Shown one piece after another: positions 1-5,751 of a stretch of 5,751 bases of DNA. A program made the translations under genes and the position numbers. Every line of letters starts with the position of its first letter. Position 1 is the stretch's first letter. Where the stretch lies: assembly GCA_003456035.1 (NCBI GenBank), contig DMPJ01000491.1, forward strand, positions 4,274-10,024. Reading direction: 5' to 3'. This stretch comes from Planktothrix sp. UBA8402 (GTDB lineage Bacteria > Cyanobacteriota > Cyanobacteriia > Cyanobacteriales > Microcoleaceae). The notes below the pieces were generated by a model, which worked only from the letters and a program-made list of their open reading frames with translations, made no database searches and was not told the origin of the DNA.

Positions 1-885
1 CCCTTTTGTCCAGGGAATGAATTGTTAACAGGAGGTCGAGAAATATTACGGTTATCAGATGGTTTAAACTGGCAAGTTCGCGCTGTTTCTAATAAGTATC
101 CGGCTTTATCTCCTGAAGGTGAAAGAGTCCGAGAAACCGATGGCATTTTTCACTCTTTATCAGGGTTTGGGTTTCATGAAGTAGTGATTGAACATCCTCG
201 CCATGATTTAACAATGGCGTTAATGGAAATCAAAGATATAGCAAATGTGATTCGAGTTTACCGCCAACGTTATATTGAAATTCGCCAAGATGCTCGGGTA
301 GAAACTATTATTATCTTTAAAAATCATGGTCAAGGAGCGGGAACTTCTTTAGAACATCCGCACTCCCAAATTGCCGCCATTCCTATTGTTCCCTATCAAT
401 GGCGTGACCGCGCTAGAGAAGCAATTCGCTATTATGATGATACCGGAGAATGTATTTTTTGTCGCACTTTAGAGGAGGAATTACAAGCCCAAGAAAGGAT
501 TATTTTTACCAGTGAACATTTTGTGGCTTTTATTCCCTATGCCGCCCTTTCTCCCTTCCATACTTGGATTTTTCCCCGTCGTCATAGTTCCTCCTTTGAT
601 GAAATTACAGATGTGGAAATCTTGGATTTAGCTGCAACCTTAAAAAATGTTCTAGCTAAACTTTACTATGGGTTAAATAATCCCGATTATAATTATACTA
701 TTCGTTCGATTCCCACCGCCGAACAACGCACCGATTATTCCCATTGGTATATTGCTTTAATTCCTAGGGTTTCTTTATCCGCCGGATTTGAATTAGGTAG
801 TGGAATGTATATTAATACTGCTTTACCCGAAGAAAGTGCGGAGTTTTTGCGTTCTGTTAAAATCCATCCTGATATTATTAGTTAG
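1..885 (+). CDS. galT: Galactose-1-phosphate uridylyltransferase (GalT family, HIT superfamily), 5' end missing
   Basis: This is the last 294 residues of a GalT-type nucleotidyltransferase, which by family swaps UMP between UDP-glucose and galactose-1-phosphate in the cytosolic Leloir pathway. The frame is open from base 1 and begins PFCPGNE, the tail of the N-terminal zinc-binding CPFCPGNE motif, so the true start and first zinc cysteine lie upstream, probably about 40-50 codons away. The TTG at 22 is internal and is not a start. Counting from base 1, His68 (EHPRHD) matches the third zinc-ligand region. The catalytic HPHSQ motif is at residues 119-123 (bases 355-369), with His121 the expected uridylylated nucleophile. 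A second CxxC (CIFC, 151-154) opens the C-terminal HIT-like half, followed by HTWIFPRRH. The HPHSQ form also occurs in GalT-like enzymes with other substrates, so the family is certain but galactose specificity is inferred. Its 3' end overlaps the convergent ABC-F gene. Confidence 0.93.
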   Translation, partial: PFCPGNELLTGGREILRLSDGLNWQVRAVSNKYPALSPEGERVRETDGIFHSLSGFGFHEVVIEHPRHDLTMALMEIKDIANVIRVYRQRYIEIRQDARVETIIIFKNHGQGAGTSLEHPHSQIAAIPIVPYQWRDRAREAIRYYDDTGECIFCRTLEEELQAQERIIFTSEHFVAFIPYAALSPFHTWIFPRRHSSSFDEITDVEILDLAATLKNVLAKLYYGLNNPDYNYTIRSIPTAEQRTDYSHWYIALIPRVSLSAGFELGSGMYINTALPEESAEFLRSVKIHPDIIS

Positions 886-2818
886 AAGCCGCAATTTCCG
901 CTAATTCTAACCAGCGTTCTGTGGCATTATCAATTTCTATAATAATATTTTCCACCTGTTGATGCAAGTCTTGAACCTTAGAAACTGCCCCCGGAGGTGC
1001 ATGATATAATTTCTGTTCTAATTGGGCTTTTTTCCCTTCTAGTTCAGCAATTTTTGTCTCTAACTTTTCATATTCTCGCTTTTCTTTAGAAGATAATTTC
1101 CGTTGTCCGCTTTTATCCCAAGAATACCGTTGAGACTTTTCGGAATCTGTACCCGCAGATAGGGTTTTTTCTTCAGCTTTCACTCCTTGACGACTTAACT
1201 CTAATTCCTCAGCTTTTTTATAATCTAAATAAACCGAATAATTCCCCGGATATTGTCGTAAAATTCCCCCAGATTCAAAAGCAAAAATTTTTTCTACTGT
1301 CCGGTCTAAAAAATAGCGGTCATGGGAAACCACAATTACACAACCATTAAAATCCTCTAAATAATCCTCTAAAACCGATAATGTTTGGACATCTAAATCA
1401 TTAGTCGGTTCATCTAAAATCAACACATTGGGTGCACTCATTAACACCCGCAATAAAAATAACCGTCGTTTTTCACCCCCGGAAAGTTTGTTTAAGGGAG
1501 AATATTGTTGATTAGGAGGAAACAAAAACCGCTCTAACATTTGCGATGCTGTAATCTGGGTTCCATCGGCGATTTTGACAAATTCTGCTACTTCTTTTAA
1601 GTAATCAATCACACGCTGATTTTCATTCATCGCCGCCAACAAATCCTCCGAATGTTGGTCAAAATAACCGATATGAATGGTTGAACCAATTTCTAATATT
1701 CCCTCATCCGGTTTGATTCTACCTGTAATCATATCTAATAAAGTTGATTTTCCCACCCCATTTCCCCCAATAATTCCTAAACGGTCATCGGGATTAAAAC
1801 TATAGGTAAAATCTTGAATTAAAGGTCGATTATCATAGGATTTAGAAACATGATTTAATTCAATAACTTTTTTACCAATCCGACGCCCGGGGGTAGAAAT
1901 TTCAACTTTTCCCTGCACTTGTTTAAACTCCATGTCTTGCAGCCCTTCAACCCTTTGAATTCGGGCTTTTTGTTTGGTACTTCTGGCTTTTGGCCCCCGT
2001 TGTAACCACTCTAATTCCCGACGCAAAACCCCCCGATGTTTGCGTTGTTGACTAACAGCAACATCCTCGGCTTCGGCTTTCTTTTCTAAAAAATAAGAAT
2101 AATTTCCCGCATGGGTAAATAAATCCCCCCGGTCTAATTCTAAAATTCGATTAGTTACTTGGTCTAAAAAGTAGCGGTCGTGGGTAATTAATAATAGAGC
2201 GCCGCGATAATTTTTTAAATAATCTTGTAACCATTCCACCGAAGCCGCATCTAAATGGTTTGTAGGTTCATCCATTAATAAAACATCCGGTTCTACTAAT
2301 AACGCTGTTGCTAAAGCAATGCGTTTACGATATCCCCCGGATAACTGGCGAATGGAAGTATCAAAATCTTCTATTCCTAATTTAGTTAAAATAATCTTAG
2401 CTTTATTTTCTAATTCCCAAGCATTCGTCGCATCCATGCGTTGCATGACTTGGGAAAATCGGGTTAATAGTTGGGAATCTTCGGGATGTTTAGCTAATTT
2501 ATGAGATAGGTCTTCATACTCTTGAATTAGGTGCATTTGTTCGCCACTATCGGCGAAAATTTGTTCTAAAACCGTGAGGTTTTCATCTAAATTAGGTTGT
2601 TGGGGTAAATAGATAACTTTTGCCCTGGGATTAACCCAAAGTTGCCCTTCATCAATAGATTCTTGTCCCGCAATCATCTTTAATAAAGTAGATTTTCCTG
2701 ACCCATTGGTTCCAATTAAACCGACTTTATCCGTCGCATCTAAACTAAAGTTAGCATCTCGGAGAATTTCTTTGGTTCCAAATTCTTTTTTCACGGATTG
2801 TAAGGTAAAAATAGACAT
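878..2818 (-). CDS. uup: ABC-F family ATPase, Uup-like (ribosome-associated, no membrane domain)
   Basis: A complete 646-residue protein with two ATP-binding cassettes and no membrane segments, which marks the ABC-F family of soluble ribosome-binding ATPases. Cassette 1 has Walker A GTNGSGKST (36-44), signature LSGGY (159-163), Walker B with DEPTNHLD and Glu184, and switch His213. The linker (about 240-294) contains ELEW followed by a basic RGPKAR segment, as expected for the P-site tRNA interaction motif. Cassette 2 has Walker A GGNGVGKST (351-359), LSGGE (445-449), DEPTNDLD with Glu470, and His499. A lysine/glutamate-rich coiled coil (about 576-646) matches the C-terminal domain of Uup; EttA is shorter and lacks it. 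Both ATPase sites look intact. E. coli Uup is linked to ribosome function and to reduced transposon excision; the role here is inferred. The ATG at 2818 gives the family-typical N-terminus. No strong Shine-Dalgarno precedes it. The stop codon lies inside the end of galT. Confidence 0.93.
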   Translation of the reverse strand: MSIFTLQSVKKEFGTKEILRDANFSLDATDKVGLIGTNGSGKSTLLKMIAGQESIDEGQLWVNPRAKVIYLPQQPNLDENLTVLEQIFADSGEQMHLIQEYEDLSHKLAKHPEDSQLLTRFSQVMQRMDATNAWELENKAKIILTKLGIEDFDTSIRQLSGGYRKRIALATALLVEPDVLLMDEPTNHLDAASVEWLQDYLKNYRGALLLITHDRYFLDQVTNRILELDRGDLFTHAGNYSYFLEKKAEAEDVAVSQQRKHRGVLRRELEWLQRGPKARSTKQKARIQRVEGLQDMEFKQVQGKVEISTPGRRIGKKVIELNHVSKSYDNRPLIQDFTYSFNPDDRLGIIGGNGVGKSTLLDMITGRIKPDEGILEIGSTIHIGYFDQHSEDLLAAMNENQRVIDYLKEVAEFVKIADGTQITASQMLERFLFPPNQQYSPLNKLSGGEKRRLFLLRVLMSAPNVLILDEPTNDLDVQTLSVLEDYLEDFNGCVIVVSHDRYFLDRTVEKIFAFESGGILRQYPGNYSVYLDYKKAEELELSRQGVKAEEKTLSAGTDSEKSQRYSWDKSGQRKLSSKEKREYEKLETKIAELEGKKAQLEQKLYHAPPGAVSKVQDLHQQVENIIIEIDNATERWLELAEIAASN

Positions 2819-2864
2819 AAGCGTTAAGGGATTAAAAATAGATGAGTTAAGCAGAATACATGAA

Positions 2865-2893
2865 TTGACGGGAATCTACTATAATTATACTAT
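2865..2893 (+). promoter_or_regulatory. Candidate promoter for the DUF433 gene
   Basis: A near-consensus -35, TTGACG (2865-2870), is followed after 17 bp by TACTAT (2888-2893), a four-of-six match to the -10 consensus. Transcription would begin near 2900, about 30 nt before the ATG at 2932. The better-looking TATAAT at 2880-2885 is only 9 bp from this -35 and has no good -35 of its own at normal spacing. The site overlaps the minus-strand -10 of the ABC-F gene, so polymerase binding in the two directions could be mutually exclusive. Confidence 0.45.
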
Positions 2894-2911
2894 GAAATAG
2901 CCGAACTTAAA
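2884..2911 (-). promoter_or_regulatory. Candidate promoter for the ABC-F gene
   Basis: On the minus strand a perfect TATAAT (2884-2889) is preceded at 16 bp by a weak -35, TTTAAG (2906-2911). The predicted transcript would start near 2877, giving a leader of roughly 58 nt before the ATG at 2818. The -10 lies in the palindrome TATAATTATA (2880-2889) and abuts the -10 of the opposite-facing promoter. It is read by eye from consensus matching only, and the weak -35 limits confidence. Confidence 0.4.
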
Positions 2912-2931
2912 CCGATGAAAATAGGTAAAGT

Positions 2932-3135
2932 ATGATGTCAGCAGATTTACTGTCTCGAATTTCTATTGACCCTAATATTTGTTTTGGTAAACCCTGCATT
3001 CGGGGTCATCGCATTTGGGTGTCTCTAATCTTAGATTTTTTAGCCAATGGAGTCACCATTGAATACCTTTTAGAAGAATATCCTGGAATAGAACGAGAAG
3101 ATATTCTAGCTTGTATTGCTTATGGTACTAAATAA
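2932..3135 (+). CDS. DUF433 domain protein (antitoxin-like), short and without an adjacent toxin
   Basis: A 67-residue protein matching the DUF433 family along its length: ISIDPNICFGKPCIRGHRI (10-28) fits the family pattern of Asp-Pro, Gly-Lys-Pro and Ile-Arg-Gly-x-Arg; a helix with LxxG follows (37-40), then EEYPGIEREDILACIAYG (48-65). DUF433 proteins are small helix-turn-helix-like proteins, many encoded just upstream of a PIN-like DUF5615 toxin and presumed to be antitoxins. Here no toxin follows; 56 bp separate the stop from a convergent gene and contain a hairpin. The protein stops two residues after the conserved AYG, whereas relatives often continue for several more residues, and no other frame restores that tail. 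Two start codons are adjacent (2932 and 2935); a weak AGG at 2923-2925 could serve either. The family call is firm, but a regulatory or antitoxin role is only inferred. Confidence 0.85.
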   Translation: MMSADLLSRISIDPNICFGKPCIRGHRIWVSLILDFLANGVTIEYLLEEYPGIEREDILACIAYGTK

Positions 3136-3179
3136 TTGAGGGTTTAGCAATTCCTTCTGCTATAAACCCTCTAATTATT
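3131..3179. terminator. Hairpin between convergent genes, probable bidirectional terminator
   Basis: GAGGGTTTA (3138-3146) pairs perfectly with TAAACCCTC (3163-3171). Flanking AATAATT (3131-3137) pairs with AATTATT (3173-3179) past one bulged T, making a 16-bp stem with a single bulge. A further GCA/TGC pairing is possible in the loop. The hairpin sits exactly between the ends of the DUF433 gene, whose stop codon lies in its left arm, and the SPFH gene, so it could stop transcripts from both sides. Neither side has a long U tract, only T-rich sequence, so termination efficiency is uncertain. Confidence 0.6.
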
Positions 3180-3191
3180 CAGAAATTGTGG

Positions 3192-4049
3192 TTATTCATA
3201 ACTCGTTTCTGCAAGATTTCCTAAATTAAATAAGAAGGGAACCATACTTTTATTATCCCCATTCATAATTAACACTTTTGGCATTTGAGAACCGCCCTGT
3301 TTCCAAGCTTCAATAGCTTCTTTTTGTAAGACTAATTCCCCTCCCGTTGCTTTCAAAGTTTCGGCTAATAAACGTTGGGCTTCTGCTGTTCCTTTGGCTC
3401 GGTTAATATCAGCTTGGGCTTGTTGTTCGGCTTCCTGGGCAATATAAACCGCCCGTTTTGATCTTTGTTCAGCAATTTGTTTTTCTTCAACTGCTTTGGC
3501 AAATTCAGGAGAAAATGACAAATCAACTACACTGGTATCTAAGACAATAATTCCATATTTATCTAATCGTTCATTCAAGGCTTCATCAAAGTCCGATTTT
3601 AATAATTCCCGTTGAGTAATAGCTTCTTCAATGGTTCGTTTTGCCGCCGCAATTTTAAAGCATTCTTGGGTTTGGGGAGCCACAACTTTAGAAACAACAT
3701 TTTGTAAGGTTCCCTGTTCTCGTCTAATTCTGACTACTTGTATCGGGTCAAGCCTAAAGTTAATGGCAAAACTGGCCGATAATTGTTGTAAATCTTTGGT
3801 AGAACTTTGAGCCGGAACTTCAAATTTCTGCACCGTCAAATCATAAATATCAACCGCAGAAACTAATGGCGGTTTAAAATGAATGCCTTCTAATAATACC
3901 CCATTTTGAGCTTTTCCTAAAATACTCAATACCCCCGCTTGACCCGGGTTAACAATTACAAAGGAATTTACCGAAATTAAGGCTAATATTGCTAAGGCAA
4001 TTCCTAAAATAATACTCGCTAAACCCACTTGAGGTTCTGCACTTTTCAT
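3192..4049 (-). CDS. Prohibitin-like SPFH domain membrane protein
   Basis: A 285-residue SPFH/prohibitin family protein. A short N-terminus is followed by one hydrophobic segment (about 8-33), then VNPGQAGV (33-40), GIHFKPPL (55-62) and TKDLQ (84-88), all prohibitin landmarks. The rest of the SPFH domain runs to about residue 180. A charged, alanine/glutamine-rich helix (about 184-232) should form the coiled coil used for oligomerisation, and a short hydrophobic tail ends the protein. Prohibitins form ring-like assemblies on membranes and are tied to protease control and membrane organisation; cyanobacteria have homologues of this size such as Slr1106 in Synechocystis. An in-frame ATG at 4136 would add 29 residues, but I prefer 4049: GGAG lies 8 nt before it, a TATAAT box lies inside the would-be extension, and the hydrophobic anchor then starts near residue 8. 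It lies downstream of the GHL10 gene on the same strand. Confidence 0.92.
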   Translation of the reverse strand: MKSAEPQVGLASIILGIALAILALISVNSFVIVNPGQAGVLSILGKAQNGVLLEGIHFKPPLVSAVDIYDLTVQKFEVPAQSSTKDLQQLSASFAINFRLDPIQVVRIRREQGTLQNVVSKVVAPQTQECFKIAAAKRTIEEAITQRELLKSDFDEALNERLDKYGIIVLDTSVVDLSFSPEFAKAVEEKQIAEQRSKRAVYIAQEAEQQAQADINRAKGTAEAQRLLAETLKATGGELVLQKEAIEAWKQGGSQMPKVLIMNGDNKSMVPFLFNLGNLAETSYE

Positions 4050-4055
4050 AAAATT

Positions 4056-4061
4056 CACTCC
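4056..4061 (-). promoter_or_regulatory. Shine-Dalgarno that decides the SPFH start
   Basis: The minus strand reads GGAGTG here, with GGAG 8 nt before the ATG at 4049. It is the clearest ribosome binding site in the window and has no equivalent before the alternative ATG at 4136. Confidence 0.7.
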
Positions 4062-4074
4062 AATTGATAAAACT

Positions 4075-4103
4075 ATTATAGCGTCATTGATCAAATCTGA
4101 ACC
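4075..4103 (-). promoter_or_regulatory. Candidate promoter of the SPFH gene
   Basis: On the minus strand a consensus TATAAT (4075-4080) sits 26 bp upstream of the ATG at 4049, predicting a start of transcription near 4068 and a leader of about 19 nt that carries the Shine-Dalgarno. At 17 bp spacing the -35 position reads GGTTCA (4098-4103), a poor match, so the promoter may need an activator or belong to the cyanobacterial class lacking a -35. The spacer contains the palindrome TTGATCAA (4087-4094). Confidence 0.5.
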
Positions 4104-4105
4104 AC

Positions 4106-4119
4106 AGTTAAGGTTAACT
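4106..4119. repeat. Dyad AGTTAA-GG-TTAACT upstream of the SPFH promoter
   Basis: Two perfect 6-bp inverted arms, AGTTAA (4106-4111) and TTAACT (4114-4119), flank a GG spacer. The centre lies about 44 bp upstream of the predicted SPFH transcription start, just upstream of the weak -35 position, where a dimeric activator would be expected to bind. It is not the NtcA pattern GTA-N8-TAC. The TTAAC cores resemble the half-unit of the cyanobacterial Pho box, but tandem units at 11-bp steps are not present. Function is unknown. Confidence 0.35.
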
Positions 4120-4186
4120 TGATAAACATGAGTCACCTTATACCTAAAAAAATCCAGATATTTTTTATGATTAATAATCTTAATTA

Positions 4187-5701
4187 TTATCGGTTACAAA
4201 ATTTTCTTTGTCTGGTTTCTTCAGAATCTTGCCAGTCATAACCATAATGACTAAAGGCATTAATTTGAGGAATTGTTGCGTAAATATCAGCCATTTGCTG
4301 TTGTAAAGAAGGGCGATTTTTGATCGATTTTCCCCAGTCTCCCGCTAAGGCTGGGATAACTTGAGTTCCTGGGGGAGCTTGAGTTACAACTTGCTGCACT
4401 TGAGCGGTAATACAGTTAACTTGACCACAGACAGCATAGGACATGGGATGCCATTCTATTGAGGGCGAAAATTGATCCCAAGGCTGCATTCGGGAGTCAA
4501 AACCCATCCCCCCAATTTTACGGTTTGCTTCGGGAAAAAATACCGCTCCGGCTGGAATTCCTTGGCTTTGAACAGGTTGAGTTGCTATTGTTAAAAAATC
4601 TAAAACTCCCTGTCTAGCATGGGCAACACTTAGCCGCCATAATTGTAGTTGTAAGGTTTCTCCCATCTTGGGAATAGATGCTAAGGTTTTCCATTGTTTT
4701 TCATCAGGCCAATAGGGTTTATCCTTTTCATCAGGATGCTTTTCATTCACCGTTTTAACATCTATTTCGGTAATAAATCCTTGCTGTAAAAATCGCTGCA
4801 TTAAGTCTCGTCCTTTCTGACTACTGGCTCGATTTAAAAATGCCTGTTGAGAATATTCTCCATAAATCCATAGGTCTTTGACTTTGGCGGCAACAGAATC
4901 TGCTCCTAACCCTTTGGGATAGCGAACATAGTCAAATAAAATTCCATTGGGATGACGTTGTAAGATGGCATTTAATAAGGTTAAATAATCTTGTCTGGCT
5001 ATGGGATGATAGGGGTCAACAAACCCTTGATTCACAAAACTTTCCCCATATTCGTCTATTTTGGTTTGGTCTACTACTGCCGTTGTGGTGGTTTCTCCTT
5101 TCCCATTTATGGCTAAAACTGATGTTCTATCGGGTTTTAATGTGTAAGTATAGCCATAATTTAACATGAACATCCAAGCATAGACTTTTAAGCCTCGTTG
5201 TCTACCTTTTTGGATGGTTTCTGCTAATAAATCTTGGTTTTCTGTTCCGTGAGATCGCATTGCTGCTGGCCAGGCTGTGGGATTTTTGCCCGCAGGTAAA
5301 AGGACTTGACCATCATAAAAAACTTCTAAATAAATTTTGTTATATCCTCTGTTAATAATATTATCTAAAATTCGATCAATTTCTCCTGGTCTGGTATCAC
5401 AGGGATATAATCTTAACCAAATTGCTTGATTTTTAGGGTTAATTTGTTGACGACATTGATTGACTTGTTGGGCGTGTTGAGTTAGAATAGTATTATAGTT
5501 TTTAAGGGCTTCTGAATTTCCCGTTAATACAGCTTGTCGTAAACTTTCTTTTTGGGTGATGGCTTGGGGAGATAGTTTGCAATAGGCTAAGGTTTGAGAA
5601 TGAGCTACAGAAACTAATAAAAAAGGATTTAAGGAAAGGGTTATCAAAAAGTTTAATAATAACCCTGAAAAACGGCGTTGCTGAATCATTAAATTTGACA
5701 T
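4187..5701 (-). CDS. Exported glycosyl hydrolase-like protein, GHL10/DUF187 family
   Basis: A 504-residue protein with a signal peptide: basic MIQQRRF, a hydrophobic stretch (about 13-33) and a likely cleavage after VAHS or VAHSQ (35-36). The mature part has a short helical region, then a (beta/alpha)8 barrel typical of GHL10: AIWLRLYP (93-100), GYNKIYLEVFYDG (119-131), RGLKVYAWMFMLNYG (169-183), GFVDPYHPIARQDY (226-239) and GILFDYVRYPKG (253-264). E126 and D257 are plausible active-site acids, but I cannot assign catalysis. GHL10 proteins include E. coli DigH, which cleaves denuded peptidoglycan; a wall or extracellular glycan substrate is inferred here. Six cysteines (41, 83, 101, 425, 430, 502) would allow disulfides outside the cytosol. 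Starts at 5701 (Met1) and 5689 (Met5) are both possible; neither has a Shine-Dalgarno, and the promoter position slightly favours 5689. A downstream prohibitin-like gene follows after 137 bp. Confidence 0.88.
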   Translation of the reverse strand: MSNLMIQQRRFSGLLLNFLITLSLNPFLLVSVAHSQTLAYCKLSPQAITQKESLRQAVLTGNSEALKNYNTILTQHAQQVNQCRQQINPKNQAIWLRLYPCDTRPGEIDRILDNIINRGYNKIYLEVFYDGQVLLPAGKNPTAWPAAMRSHGTENQDLLAETIQKGRQRGLKVYAWMFMLNYGYTYTLKPDRTSVLAINGKGETTTTAVVDQTKIDEYGESFVNQGFVDPYHPIARQDYLTLLNAILQRHPNGILFDYVRYPKGLGADSVAAKVKDLWIYGEYSQQAFLNRASSQKGRDLMQRFLQQGFITEIDVKTVNEKHPDEKDKPYWPDEKQWKTLASIPKMGETLQLQLWRLSVAHARQGVLDFLTIATQPVQSQGIPAGAVFFPEANRKIGGMGFDSRMQPWDQFSPSIEWHPMSYAVCGQVNCITAQVQQVVTQAPPGTQVIPALAGDWGKSIKNRPSLQQQMADIYATIPQINAFSHYGYDWQDSEETRQRKFCNR

Positions 5702-5714
5702 AAAATTTTATTAG

Positions 5715-5742
5715 ATTTTACTACATTTTCAATTATTCACAA
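5715..5742 (-). promoter_or_regulatory. Candidate promoter of the GHL10 gene
   Basis: On the minus strand TTGTGA (5737-5742) is followed after 16 bp by TAAAAT (5715-5720). Transcription would start near 5708, leaving only about 7 nt before the ATG at 5701, or about 19 nt before the in-frame ATG at 5689. A second TAAAAT at 5705-5710 is too close to the gene to serve Met1. The right edge of the window cuts the upstream region, so any operator is out of sight. Confidence 0.35.
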
Positions 5743-5751
5743 CGTTTTAAA

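Noticed and set aside
22..24. TTG as the start codon of galT.
   Set aside because: The same frame is open to base 1 and encodes PFCPGNE, the end of the conserved zinc-binding motif, so the gene clearly begins outside the window.
688..701. The 14-mer TATAATTATACTAT in galT is identical to 2880-2893 in the divergent promoter region.
   Set aside because: In galT it encodes part of DYNYTIRS in frame and lacks a TTGACG-like -35. In DNA this AT-rich a shared AT-only-plus-C string is most likely chance. It does caution against over-reading the palindrome as promoter-specific.
2319..2504. Plus-strand open frame of 61 codons inside the ABC-F gene.
   Set aside because: It lies antisense to a conserved cassette region, its translation resembles no family, and it has no ribosome binding site. 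It is a shadow frame.
2706..2900. Plus-strand open frame of 64 codons overlapping the start of the ABC-F gene and the promoter region.
   Set aside because: Most of it is antisense to the Walker A region of the ABC-F gene, and the rest is promoter sequence. The translation shows no recognisable domain.
4087..4119. Possible NtcA or Pho-box site upstream of the SPFH gene.
   Set aside because: There is no GTA-N8-TAC for NtcA, and the TTAAC units sit 6 bp apart and inverted rather than as tandem 8-bp units with 3-bp gaps.
4146..4166. A-tract/T-tract stem (AAAAAAT paired with ATTTTTT) downstream of the GHL10 gene, considered as its terminator.
   Set aside because: The stem is entirely A-T with no GC core and the neighbouring AATAAT/ATTATT hairpin (4173-4188) is equally weak, so neither is a credible intrinsic terminator. 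GHL10 transcripts may read into the SPFH gene.

Overview
The window is a compact, AT-rich stretch with five protein-coding genes: galT (cut by the left edge), an ABC-F ATPase of the Uup type, a very small DUF433 gene, a prohibitin-like SPFH membrane protein and an exported GHL10-type glycosidase-like protein. The set (cyanobacterial-style ABC-F, short single-pass prohibitin, secreted DUF187/GHL10 protein, solitary DUF433 gene), the mostly weak Shine-Dalgarno sequences and the AT-rich codon use with occasional runs of C point to a filamentous cyanobacterium of the Oscillatoria/Planktothrix kind. This is an inference from family recognition, not a database result. No HIP1 octamer (GCGATCGC) was seen.

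Layout: galT (1-885, +) runs tail-to-tail into the ABC-F gene (878-2818, -), with the two coding ends overlapping by 8 bp. A 113-bp divergent region (2819-2931) holds opposed promoter candidates sharing the palindrome TATAATTATA. It feeds the ABC-F gene to the left and the DUF433 gene (2932-3135, +) to the right. A GC-cored hairpin (3131-3179) separates the DUF433 gene from the convergent SPFH gene (3192-4049, -). The GHL10 gene (4187-5701, -) lies upstream of the SPFH gene on the same strand, 137 bp away. That gap carries a good -10 box, a Shine-Dalgarno and a short dyad, so the SPFH gene probably has its own promoter.

The genes do not form an evident pathway. They cover sugar-nucleotide metabolism (GalT), ribosome-associated ATPase activity (ABC-F), a possible orphan antitoxin-like regulator (DUF433), a membrane scaffold (SPFH) and envelope or extracellular glycan processing (GHL10). 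I see no tRNA, rRNA, CRISPR array, transposase or phage gene. No gap exceeds 137 bp.

I find no convincing undescribed multi-gene system. The points most worth a second look are the solitary, C-terminally short DUF433 gene, the shared palindromic -10 region, the start-site correction and upstream dyad of the SPFH gene, and the overlapping convergent 3' ends of galT and the ABC-F gene.
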